A stretch of DNA of 64,000 nt, from NCBI GenBank assembly GCA_023079485.1, contig CM041090.1, positions 10,972,519-11,036,518 on the forward strand. The letters are read 5' to 3'. The notes beneath the pieces were generated by a model. That model worked only from the letters and a program-made list of their open reading frames with translations, ran no database searches and had not been told where the DNA came from. Below are positions 51,016 to 60,809 of the stretch, piece after piece. Source of the DNA: Archilochus colubris. Lineage: Eukaryota; Chordata; Aves; Apodiformes; Trochilidae. The translations under genes and the position numbers were made by a program. Positions within the stretch are counted from its first letter, which is position 1; every line of letters begins with the position of its first letter.

Positions 51016-51972
51016 TGTCAGGGTTTAACACTGGCCCAGGAATCAAACCCAATGAGAGATGCTCTCTATTAATCTCTCTCTCCTCCCTGATAAAGAAAGG
51101 AGAGAGAATAAGGGAGAGAGACTGATGGGTTGGAAACTAAATTACACAACTTTAATGAAACAGTAATGATAAATAGGAAAAATTACTAAATATATACAAA
51201 TATACAGGAAAATGGATACCACGTTCCTTCCCCTTTTCCCCCCAATAACTCTCAGGGCAGCCCTGGGAAAGTCCAGGCTGGAATCCTGGGAGTCAGCAGC
51301 AGTTGGGAGCTGGAGGCAGGAACACACAGATATGAGCTGGGATGGATCAGGAGCACAGGCAGAGGAACGGATGGAATCCTTCCAGGAAGCAAAAAAGGAC
51401 AGGCAAAGAAGGGCTGAAGGGAAGAGTGAAGGAGTTTGACTCTCATGGTCCGTCAAATTTATGCTGTGTATGCACATATGGAATGGAATACTCTGGTCAG
51501 CTCTGGTCATCTGTCCAGATGGATGGACAGAATCCTCACAGGATGCTGAAGCAAAACAGGGAACGGGCAAAGAAAGGGAAGCAGGAAAGGCAGGAAGGGC
51601 AGGAAGCTGGAAGCTGGTTTGACCCTTGTGATCCCTGAAATTTATCCTGAGTATGAGGTGTATGGGATGGAATACTCTGTTTGGTCAATTCTGGCATCTC
51701 TCTTGTCCATTCCTCCCCAAAGGAGGGCTGCAGGTGGGACCTCTTTATTCCTTCTGGAGAATAAAATGTTCCTCAGAGCTGAGCAGTGCCCTTGGCTCTG
51801 CACACCAGTCTCTAGCAGTAACTATAAACATCGAGTGTTATCAGTCCTAGGAGCAGACACTGTCTGAGAAACTTGCTGTTAATTTCAGCAAGTGCAGCTA
51901 CTTACAAGAGACTGAGCTGAAAGCAAAAGTACAAGACAGAAAATCACCTTTATCCTGGCCCAAACCAGGACA
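51016..51972 (-). mobile_element. ERVL-type solo LTR with 5-bp target duplication
   Basis: The element runs from TGTCAGGGTTTAACACTGG at 51016 to CCCAAACCAGGACA at 51972. Its ends are imperfect inverted repeats (TGTC...GACA). It is flanked by AGAAC at 51011-51015 and again at 51973-51977, a perfect 5-bp target duplication, so it is a complete LTR of 957 bp with no attached internal region. Read on the minus strand it opens TGTCCTGGTTTGGGCCAGGA, the start I associate with avian ERVL LTRs. It has TATA-like sequence near 51185-51205 and an ATTAAA polyadenylation signal at 51151-51156. No viral gene is present. Solo LTRs arise when the two LTRs of a provirus recombine. Confidence 0.88.
51369..51705 (-). 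repeat. Tandem duplication inside the LTR (U3 side)
   Basis: Unit A (51369-51524) and unit B (51525 to about 51705) share the order GGATGGAATCC/GGACAGAATCC, AGGCAAAGAAGGG/GGGCAAAGAAAGGG, AGTTTGAC/GGTTTGAC, AAATTTAT and ATGGAATACTCTG. The units are clearly homologous but diverged. The truncated LTR at 44.06 kb goes from the shared left part straight into a unit-B-like sequence and so carries only one unit. Duplications in the U3 enhancer region are common in retroviral LTRs. Confidence 0.75.
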
Positions 51973-51977
51973 AGAAC

Positions 51978-52539
51978 ACATCAGTGTGCTTCCTTGAATG
52001 TGGATTTTACCAAGCAGGAATTATCTTCAAGAACCTACGTACATCTTCACATTTGTCCAAAGGTGTTTTTCACTGCTGCATGTGTATTAGTGCCAACATA
52101 TCTCTCACTGAACTTGGGACTGTAAAAAAGACTCTGATCACTGACTCCATATTGTCCTAGCAAGGGAGGAAAATGTTTTATTGAAATTTGCTGAAATTTT
52201 GAATGAGCTTTAATAACTGAGATACTGGAGACAGTAACAAAATTTCAGTGATTGAAATAAAGATTGGAAACTGATAAAGCACTTTTCTCAGCTTAGGTCA
52301 GTGTGGGCTTTACACACCCTTCTTAGCAGATAAGGAGGAAGTAACAGTTGTAGCACAACTTAATTCTTAGGAGGTTTTGACACCACTGCACATGGCATTC
52401 TCCTAAGCAAACAAAGAAAATATGGTTTAAATTAAATCATAAAGCCTGGCTGCTATGAAAAAAAAGAAAATTGTTTTAAAACCCAGTTATTGTTCTCCAT
52501 AATACTTACAGAAACAGTGTCCTTCCAACAGCTGTGTGG
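51978..52539. other. Non-coding sequence
   Basis: AT-rich spacer between the solo LTR and an ancient CR1 remnant. I see no feature in it. Confidence 0.5.
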
Positions 52540-53160
52540 AATCCATTTTATGCAGTATTTTCATTAACAACCTGTGACGAGGGAATTAAGAGTACTCATA
52601 AAATCTGCAGACATCATCTTGCTAGGAGATGATGCAAACAGTTTGGTGGATGGACTGAGAATTCAAATTGATCTTGCTAAACTGGAGAAAATCAACAACT
52701 CAGTAAAGAAAAGTGCAAAGTGCTACACTTAAGAGGAGGAAATCAAAAGCACAAAGAGAAAATGGGGAAAACAGGCAGCAATACTGCAGAAAGGCAGCTT
52801 GGGGGGTGAGCCATGAGGTGAACAGGAGTCAGCAGGATGATACTGTTCCAAAAAAAAAAGGCAGAGCTAATGGAAGGTGTTGGGTGCACAACCCAGCATG
52901 TTTCCAGTTTGCTCCTCCTGGTGTGGGGAAGGCCAGATACAAACTGAAGTTTTTATAGATGAGCAGAGAACCTGAGAAGAGGCTTTGGAAGAACATCCAG
53001 TGAAGAGAGATTAAGGAGGTTTGTTTAAGAGGGGCAAGACCAGAGAATGATGTGGTTGGATCATTTCCTCCTTGTAAGGATGAAATGTGATCACTGACTT
53101 CGGGAGTGGGACAAGGAGACATTCCTGCTTCAAAAAAGAGACCCTTGGAAGGTATGGAAA
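52540..53160 (+). mobile_element. Ancient CR1-type LINE remnant
   Basis: Decayed reverse-transcriptase and downstream landmarks can be read in order: ATTTTCATTAACAACCTG, AAATCTGCAGACATCATCTT, AGATGATGCAAACAGTTTGG, CTGAGAATTCAAATTGATCT, AAAGTGCAAAGTGCTACACT and later AGAACATCCAGTGAAGAGAG. The order matches old sauropsid CR1 families (IFINNL, then a degenerate FADD region, then KCKVLHL). There is no usable frame. It is much older than the octamer-tailed copies, and the right boundary is uncertain. Confidence 0.6.
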
Positions 53161-53456
53161 GCCCTGCCATTTAGGCATAAGTGAATGAAGTTGTGGAGCT
53201 ACTGCAGTGGCTGTGCACAGTGTCCTTCAACACATGGTGACCATCTTTCTCCGAGGATGCTCTAAGTATGCCAAGGCCTGCAAGTGAGCAGCCAGTACAA
53301 GATGCAGATGGAAACAAGCTCAAGACAGCTGAACAGTGGCCACAGATGAACTGTGCCACTTCAGAAATTAAGTCAAATGGCTTATTTTGCTGTAAATAGC
53401 CAAAGTGCCAACACTGGCACTGAAAGCAGAGCAACTTCCTCCTACCTATCGATATT

Positions 53457-53799
53457 CACTCTCTACAACTCCCTGAAAGGAGGTTGGAGCCAGGGGGGGG
53501 TTGGGCTCTTTTCCCAGGCAACTCTCAGCAAGACAAGAGGGCAGGGTCTCAAGTTGTGCCAGGGGAGGTTTAGGTTGGAGATTAGAAAGAATTTCTTTAT
53601 GGAGAGGGTGATCAGCCATTGGAATGGGCTGCCCAGGGAAGTAGTGGATTCTCCGTGTCTGGAGATATTTCAAAATAGACTGGATGTGGCACTCAGTGCC
53701 ATGGGCTGGGAACTGCAGCGGGAGTGGATCAAGGGTTGGACTTGATGATCTCTGAGGTCCCTTCCAACCCAGCCAATTCTATGATTCTATGATTCTATG
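53457..53799 (+). mobile_element. CR1 LINE, plus-strand 3' end
   Basis: Begins at CACTCTCTACAACTCCCTGA, the same segment found inside the 8.25 and 61 kb copies, and ends with three clean ATTCTATG octamer steps (53777-53799). By eye it differs from the 8.25 kb copy at few positions, which suggests recent activity of this subfamily. About 340 bp remain; 5'-truncated. Confidence 0.96.
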
Positions 53800-55184
53800 A
53801 ACATGCAGAAAACCCCTGTGGCATCTGGAAGAAATAGGACTCTAGCATCTCCTGTTGAGCCATTTCTGAACAAGTTGGTGGGTAGAGCCCAGAAGGCTTT
53901 CCAGGGAGCAATGTAAAGTGGCTAAGGTCCTGCCAGTCTCTCCTTGTCAGCTGTGTCTTACCTAGAGACATGTGGACATCTTGCTTTCCAATAGCTGCTA
54001 CTATCTATTGTGATTTACCTGGGGAAAAAAAAGACAGTATTTTCCTCCACCTTTATAGAGATGACTGAAGTTTCTTTGAATTCTGAAGCTTTGAATGTAA
54101 TTTAGGAAACAAAATGAAAACCACAGAACAATCCTGGAATCCACTGATTTTTTTCACCCTGTTTCTCAGCCATAAGAAGGAAAGCATAGCCAATGGCAAA
54201 TGGCATATACCAATTTGCTAACCCCCAGTGTCCAAATTCAGTGACTGATGTCTCCTTTCTTATGGATGAAATTGATTAGCAGGTGTATATTGCTCTTGAT
54301 ACTCAATCAAGAAACCTAAGGTTCTAGTAAAAGTTGGGAAGCTGTAAGGAGATCCATCATTACTTTGGAAGCTGTATCCTCTACACACAGCTGAAAGGAT
54401 GCAACAGAACTGAACTGTTTCTGTGGACCACAGTGGAGCAGAACCAGTATCAATGTGGAGGAGTGCATGGGTCAGTGGGCAGGGGGCTGGATGGGCACGT
54501 AGCAGGAGCTGGGACTAATGGGGCTCACTGCATGGCACTGGGGAAATATTCACCTATCCCTGTGCTGCAGCATCTCCAACTATAGATAATGAGCCTGGCT
54601 TCCCCTTATAAATAACTTAAACCAACTATCCTTATGAATGATTTGCCTTATAAATAGCTTACAGGGCAAACACCACAGACTGTGGCATTTTTTTCTAATA
54701 AAAACATTTCAGGACCCTAATAGGTCAGTAGAACAGTTGCAGATGCTATTTTTCTTAAGGGAAACGTGCTTTCATAATGCCTTGTTAGTATAAAAAACCA
54801 ATTCATTGCATTGATTTAAATATATTAGCTAGCATCTAACCTGTAAAAGTTTTATTGCAAAAACAACAGCAAGGCTGCCCTCCGTGTTCATGATACTACA
54901 TCTATTTTACACAGAAATTGGTATCTGAAGCACACTATAAAATAGATAAAATAATCACTGAATAAAAGTGCATGTGGGGGGGTGTACAGACCTGTTGGTT
55001 TAAAGTTAAAATAAAAAAAACATTACTAACAGAGTAGCTGCTTAGTCCAGCTGGAAGCCAGCCCATGCAAGGACTCTGGATGAAACCCACACACTACAGC
55101 CCAGGGTAGCCCCAAGTGACAGTGACTGATGGGGCAAAGAGGTGTCCTGTGATCCCAGCTCCTGTGCACAAAGTACAAGATTGA
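53800..55184. other. Non-coding sequence
   Basis: No recognised gene or repeat. Short open frames only. Confidence 0.5.
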
Positions 55185-55430
55185 TGGGACAAGTGATAGG
55201 ACAAGAGGAAATGGCCTCAAGTTGCACCAGAGAAGGTTTAGATTGGATATTAGAAAAAATTTCTTCACTGGAAGGGTTGCACCACACAGGAACAAGCTGC
55301 CCAAGGAAGCCACCCTGGAGGTATAGAAAAGACATAAATGAGGTGCTGAGGGACATGGTGTTAGGTTAACAATTGAACTTGATGTTCTTAAAGGTCTTAT
55401 CCAAAACAACTCTGTGATTCTGTGATTCTA
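55185..55430 (+). mobile_element. CR1 LINE, diverged 3' end
   Basis: Opens near GGGACAAGTGATAGGACAAG, continues GAGGAAATGGCCTCAAGTTG and TTGGATATTAGAAAAAATTT, and ends with two TCTGTGAT octamer-like steps. The GGGACAAGTGATAGGAC and CACACAGGAACAAGCTGCCC segments assign it to another CR1 subfamily, intermediate in age by eye. Confidence 0.88.
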
Positions 55431-57900
55431 CAATGTTCCAACAGTGAAGCAGATAAACAAGCTGTGACCACTGACTAAGCTTGTTCATCCAGGAAATTGC
55501 CCTGTCCCCTCTCCTTTCTTGAAGTGTTCTTCCAAGTGACTTCTCCTACGATGAAGCTTTTCCTCTACTTGCAGATCGAAGTTTTTCTAGAGTAGCTGTT
55601 GGTGACTCCAACATGCTGCCACTTGTTGGAGAAGATAAAGGGTTTATTTTCTGCACATGGCCAGGGCATGGTGATAAATTGGGGAATGTTTGAATTAGCT
55701 GGGGCTTCAGGAGCCAAGTTCACCCCAGAACTGGTGGGCCTAGGACTTTGTTTCCATTATTTTCCAGAACTGCTCTTAACTTGTGAGAATTATTGAGTGC
55801 TGAGATCCCTGGCTGAGCTGGATTCTGGTGAAGGAGGCAAAGCAGCTGAACTTGACCTGGTTAGCAGGAACATGCTGGCCTTGTCAGATATTTCTGACAA
55901 AGTATCCAATGTTTTCCTTTCAGTTAAGGTCAAAAACACTTCATTGCCACAAGGTAAAAATGCCCATTTAAATTCTCTTAAGAAGGCAACTGGAAAGTTC
56001 AGTTTTCCAGCCTTGTCAAAACAAGGGTCTTAACCAGAGTGCTGCTGGGCCTCCTGGCACCACACTATTGATGGGACTATTTCTTTGTTCATGAAACTTG
56101 GCTTGGCCCTTTCATAACACCCTCTTAGCACTTTTCAAGAGCCATTTAACACTTTGTGCAGTGAACAATACGTGGCTGAGAAGATGGGAACAGAAGAGGG
56201 ATATATTAAGGCTGACTGCTGTTTGAGGGAATTTGCTTATTAAAGCAGTTGATAGTATCAGAAACAGTGATAAGGTACTGCGGTAGACAAAAGAAAAAAA
56301 GCCTTCCAGGGTTAAATATCCCCAGACTCTGGTACTGACTACTTTTTAACCAAATCGAACTCCACAGTTGCTGGAAGCTCAGTGGAATCTACATCTTTAT
56401 TCAGTATATAATTTGCTTGAACTTGGTTGCCATCTCTTGAAGAACTGTCTGATGATCCAGATATTTTCCCTTTTAACTAAGCATCCACTACCTGTGAGAG
56501 AGAAAATGCCCGTGGAATATCTGTTAAAAGGGATAGGATGTTTGGTTAACTGTTCCAGGACAAGATGCTCCTGAGCAGCCTCTTGGTCTTTTATTTGACT
56601 TCATCAGCTCACATGTCCATGACTGGAACTTCAGGCTGGAGTTTTCCATGCTTGACAATCTGCTTGCTGCACTTCACTGCAGTTTCAGCAGTGCCTTGTT
56701 GATGGGAAAGCTCTGCCCATGCTCTCCATAGAGCAGACAGATCTGCCCTGGCATGCCTTTTATTATCCTTTATATTTCTTTGCTTTTGGTCCACGGAGAA
56801 TTTTCTGTATATTTTCCTGCAAATTAAAAACACAGACTGACTGTACACAAATTCACTGGCATATTTTGAATCCCTTTTTCTAGCAGATCTTTCCTAAGTT
56901 AACGTCCCTTTCCAGATTTTCCACTCCTCTTTCTGTGGATGTTCCTTCCTCTGTGTCACCTGGAGATAACTTGGCAGCTCCAGGCAGCCTCAGGAGATGC
57001 TTCTCTGCAGAAACTGCAGGTCCTAGAGCGTGCTCTGCCAAGATCAAAGATAAAACATTAAAGACACTGACACAATGGCAATCAGGTCTTGCACATGTGA
57101 AGAACGTGTGAGGATGTCCTTATGCACCTCCATCTTCTATCCATCTCTTTAAGGTGATCCCCTACCATTTCCATCATAATTTGTATAATTTGCCAGTTCA
57201 GTGCCTGCTCTCACCAAGAACATTAATGTCTGTGAAAGTTTCCATGTTCTTGTAATTACCCACTACCTGTCAGAAGTTTGATCACTCCTTGAATATTGAT
57301 TTTTCCCTTGTAAATCCCAGTTTTTCAAGGGTGTGGAGCTCACCTGGGTTAACTCCACACTTAACATTTGCTTCTTAAGCTTTGCTTGGATTTTCTTTGA
57401 AACACCAGGTGGCTTTGCAAAAGGTAGGTGTTGTCGGACGGATGCAATTCAGAACACGGGTTTGAAAGGCTGCAAAAGTGGAAAGAAATAATTCCTCACT
57501 TATCCCATTGCCCCGGGCTCCTGCAGAGAACAGATGACATGACACATCAACATACCGACACACAGCGAGCAGGAGAGCTCCTCACTCACTGCACGGCCAT
57601 TTTGCTGCCAGGGCAGCCGAAACAGAACCAGCACCAGCTGCCTGCTACCAGTTCCCCCCAGTTGCAGCTATGAAGACAGGTCCTTGTGTGCTGGGATCCT
57701 GCCGCAGCCTCTCAGCGAGCTTGCAGCCGGCATGAAACATCACGCTGCCCACAACATACCAGACAGGAGCCAAGTTGCCAGTGAACATCCAGCCCTACCC
57801 CGCGAAACGCTGCTACATCCGAGTTAGAAGCTGCTTTCTCCAGTGGGAAACACAAAGCCACAGGACAGCCCCGACAGCTAATCTGCGAGATCTTCCTCCA
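55431..57900. other. Non-coding sequence
   Basis: No recognised exon or transposon. CpG frequency rises from about 57.4 kb toward the second CpG island. A YY1-like CGGCCATTTTGCTGCC lies near 57593-57608. Confidence 0.5.
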
Positions 57901-57913
57901 GACTTAGACCTTC

Positions 57914-58080
57914 GATCCATCTCGGCATGCGGATGAGGTCAGTGCTTACACACCAGAGCGGTGACACAAAGATGCATCCATGTGTCCAGCCGTCCCAAGG
58001 AGGATGCGGAGCGCTGGGACCCATCTTGGCGTTCGGATAAGCCCAGCGCTCATACATCAGAGCGGCGATATATGGCGATA
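57914..58080. repeat. Diverged 63-bp direct duplication, 104 bp apart
   Basis: Unit 1 (57914-57976) and unit 2 (58018-58080) align without gaps. Landmarks are CCATCTCGGC/CCATCTTGGC, CGGATGAGG/CGGATAAGC and CACCAGAGCGG/CATCAGAGCGG. Over the first 55 positions I count 14 differences, 12 of them transitions. It lies just left of the CpG island; function is unknown. Confidence 0.75.
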
Positions 58081-58248
58081 AAGAAGCACGGCATCCCCTA
58101 TGCAAAGCCCTCTTACTACGAAACCACCGCCTTGTGATCCCCAAGGAAAAAAAAACCACTCCCCTTTTTGGCTGCCTTAATACAACCCACCCGCTCCCGC
58201 ACCGGAGGCGGGACCGGCGGGACCGGCGGGGCGGCGGGGCCGGGGCTG

Positions 58249-58380
58249 ATGGCGGCGGCCGAGGCTCCGCCCATCTCCGCTCTGGCCGCGGGGATAGCGC
58301 CCCCTGGCGGCCGTCCGGGGTACGAGCGACGCCTTGGCTGCCGGTGCTGCGCGGGGCCTGCTGGGTGCTGGATAAAGTGA
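58249..58380 (+). CDS. Possible short first coding segment, unassigned
   Basis: An ATG in GCTGATGGCGGCGG context opens a 43-codon frame beginning MAAAEAPPISALAAGIAPP. The alanine/proline-rich start resembles many vertebrate first exons. A weak donor (CCGGG|GTACGA) at 58319/58320 could end an exon after about 24 codons. An in-frame upstream ATG at 58168 would extend it. I recognise no protein family, and this may equally be untranslated leader or chance. Confidence 0.15.
   Translation: MAAAEAPPISALAAGIAPPGGRPGYERRLGCRCCAGPAGCWIK
58295..58311 (-). promoter_or_regulatory. Strong CTCF-type motif, minus strand
   Basis: On the minus strand the sequence is GCCGCCAGGGGGCGCTA, an almost ideal match to the CTCF core (CCAGGGGGCGC). 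CTCF binds such sites to anchor chromatin loops and insulate domains. Its orientation points left. It is paired with a right-pointing motif 400 bp away. Confidence 0.75.
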
Positions 58381-58610
58381 TGTTAAAAACCGCGTCGGTT
58401 TGCACTATAAATCGCGACAACTTTCGAAAATAAAAACCAAACAAGCAGCAAATAACAAACAGCACCTCAAAAGTCGCCAACGTTGCTTGGGGGCGTGAAA
58501 TCAACTGGTAGAGGGAATGCTTAGCTTTTCGTATTCCAGGCAGGGAAGCGGGTCCTTCGCACGGGTTTATTTACCGAGACACTTGGCAAAGTGGTTTGGC
58601 TACGCGGCCG

Positions 58611-58670
58611 CGGACACGGATACGGACAAGGACACGGACACGGACACGGACACGGACACGGACACGGACA
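58611..58670 (+). repeat. CGGACA hexanucleotide repeat (10 units)
   Basis: Ten consecutive 6-bp units start at 58611: CGGACA, with variants CGGATA in the second unit and AGGACA in the fourth; the last six are perfect. It lies inside the CpG island, between the two CTCF-type motifs. The repeat yields dipeptide-repeat open frames (DT, GH, RT) that should not be read as genes. Likely length-polymorphic. Confidence 0.95.
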
Positions 58671-58695
58671 CGGGCAGTCCAGGAGCGGCCGCCCG

Positions 58696-58710
58696 CCACC
58701 AGAGGGCAGC
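58696..58710 (+). promoter_or_regulatory. CTCF-type motif, plus strand
   Basis: CCACCAGAGGGCAGC on the plus strand matches the CTCF core CCASYAGRKGGCRS at every consensus position. It points right and so diverges from the motif at 58295-58311. Divergent CTCF sites are a recognised signature of domain boundaries; function here is inference. Confidence 0.72.
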
Positions 58711-59162
58711 GCCGGGGTTGCGCCATCACCGGGGAGTGCGGGGACGGGGCGGAGCGTGGGGCGATGGCGGCTCTGATGGGGCGCGGCTGATGGAGCCGGG
58801 ACTGAGGGAAGCGGCTACAGCTGCGGAGGGGCCGCCGGGGGCCCCTGGCTGGCGTGGCGGGGAGGAGAGGGGAAGAGAAGGGTGCCGGCGGTGCTCTGAG
58901 GCTCGGGCGAAGCGGGCTTTTGTCACGGGGTTTTTTGTCACGGGGGTTCTGGGCCGTGAGCTGCTCCGCGAAGCGCCCGCACTCTGCAACGCTGGCACCC
59001 ACCGTGAGGCAAATAATTTGGCCCGAAAAGGGGTGGGAGGGGTCTGGGTGTGCCCGCTGCCCGATTTGCAGCCCTGGGGCAGGGAGAACAGGTGTCTGGG
59101 CAGATGTAGGCGAGAGCGGGAAGCCAAGATGGATCCAGCCTTCCCCAGCCCTGGTGACTGAG

Positions 59163-59253
59163 CCTGCCCCCCGTTCCTGCCCCCCGTTCCTGCCCCCCGT
59201 TCCTGCCCCCCGTTCCTGCCCCCCGTTCCTGCCCCCCGTTCCTGTCCCCCGTT
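59163..59253. repeat. 13-bp minisatellite, seven units
   Basis: Seven head-to-tail units of CCTGCCCCCCGTT; the last reads CCTGTCCCCCGTT. The first six are identical, which suggests recent expansion or homogenisation. Runs of six C on the plus strand (G on the minus) make it prone to i-motif or G-quadruplex folding. It sits at the right edge of the second CpG island. Confidence 0.97.
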
Positions 59254-60809
59254 CGCCTCTGCCAGCACAAGGAGAGCACCATCTGTCTTCTGCGTTCCTT
59301 TTTCTAAAGCCTCGATGCTTCACAAGTTGCCGTAGTTTGCTTTATAAGTAGCAGTCCATGCAGTGTAATTTTTCCTTTTTTTCTCCTTCCACTGCTCCGT
59401 TGTTTTCTCTGCTTGGAAGGGCAGCAAATAATGAGTGGAGATGGGGTCCAAGAGAGAGAACCAGATGACTTCAAAGGTGAAGAAGGAGATAGTGAAAATT
59501 GAACTTCTTGGCTCTCCTCACAGTATTTTGTGTAAAAAAGGTTGATAGCTTGAGGATATGCAAGGCTCTGTCCCATGTGCTTCACCAGCACAGGAGGTGG
59601 CAGGATTCAGGACTAGAGCAGCCATCAGTAGGTTCCAGCACACAGTTCTTCATTCCTTTGGGTGCAAAGGGCCAAACAACTTGCTGACTATTTGGGAAAG
59701 AACCCATAAACAAAAAGGAATTGAAGCAATACACTCCTTTCCAAGATAAAGGTGAGGTCAGACAAATGTCATCCAGATTGCTGAGCATCTCTCTGTATTG
59801 CATGTGTTACCTTCACAGGCCAAACACAGTGTGAAGGCAATGTGAGGATCCAACTGCAAAGGCATCTGGGCTGTGTCAGAAAAACTTGCTGCTCTCCGTG
59901 TTCCCGGAGCTAAAAGAAAATTCAGTAAGTTGCTGAGCTGAATGCTTCATCCACCTCCCTCACAGGCTTCTGGAGGTGACAGATGTTTCCTCAGGGCCTG
60001 TTATTTTAGACATCTCCATGATTTATATATCTCTGCAAGCCTGGTGGGTGGAATTGGATGTCGCAGATGGGCTGAAAATAACTTGTATATTCTGACTCTG
60101 ATATGTATTGACCCATGTACAGAAACTCCCAGGATCAAACTGAATCACATTGTATGCTCCTGGCAGATGCATTGAGATGTACAGGAGCAGTGGTGGGTTA
60201 AAATGAAGCTGAAATGTTCTGTGGAGAGCACTGGCAAGGAGTCTGCAATAACATTGCACACAGCAGAACCACCCTGATTTAGCCCACACAGTTATTTTCC
60301 TAAGATCTGCAGTAGCATACAGAGGAAAAAATAATATTTAGAACAATGTCTGATTCCTTATGTGATCAGGAAGTAAAACTGAACAGAATGCCTTTGGCCT
60401 CCACAATGAGAGGTTCAGGAAGATACCTGGGTGGATGGCCTTGCAAGCTATTCTTAGGGTGTGCCTGAGGTAAGGGCTTCAAACCTTCTTCTTGTTTCTT
60501 CTCATCAGAAGCAATACTCAGTGAGAAAACACTGTGGTGGGACCCTGAAATCTCAAATTGTTCAACCCATGTCAGGTATTTTGGGATAGTCTGGTGGAAG
60601 AGACAGACAAATAAATATGCCAAATCCACACATGCTCAAAATCCACAGGACTCAAAAAAATACAAACCAGGGGGACCCTGTGGCACATGAAAGCAGTGTT
60701 AGGGAATATGTCAGGATGTAAGGTGATACCCTCAGGTGAACTTACCAAAAGCTGAGGTCTCTGCTTCTTCCCATCTGTTAGAGCCCAGGGAGTTTCACCC
60801 AGCCATTAA
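59254..60809. other. Non-coding sequence
   Basis: CpG content falls to background. No recognised exon or repeat; short open frames overlap on both strands. Confidence 0.5.

Larger units (their letters stand above)
58150..59160. promoter_or_regulatory. Second CpG island, probable promoter or boundary
   Basis: About 1 kb of CpG-dense sequence without a TATA box, containing GGCGGGACC repeats, two ATGGCGGC (YY1-type) contexts at 58249 and 58764, two strong CTCF-type motifs in divergent orientation, and a hexanucleotide repeat. The long open frames on both strands are produced by GC content. No first exon could be fixed with confidence, and the direction of transcription is undetermined. Confidence 0.8.

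Noticed and set aside
44061..51972. The two LTRs as the ends of one provirus
   Set aside because: They are the same orientation and about 7 kb apart, but the 51 kb LTR has its own target duplication on both sides, and the interval holds CR1 copies and no retroviral gag, pol or env similarity. They are separate insertions.
57878..58504. 208-codon minus-strand frame over the second CpG island
   Set aside because: It spans the diverged direct duplication and a GC-rich repeat region, mixes unlike compositions and shows no domain. It is more likely a stop-poor stretch than a gene.
58517..59351. Several long frames over the hexanucleotide repeat and the 13-bp minisatellite
   Set aside because: They consist largely of dipeptide or minisatellite-encoded repeats (DT, GH, RT, and RNGGQERGAGTG-like), so they reflect the DNA repeats and not protein selection.
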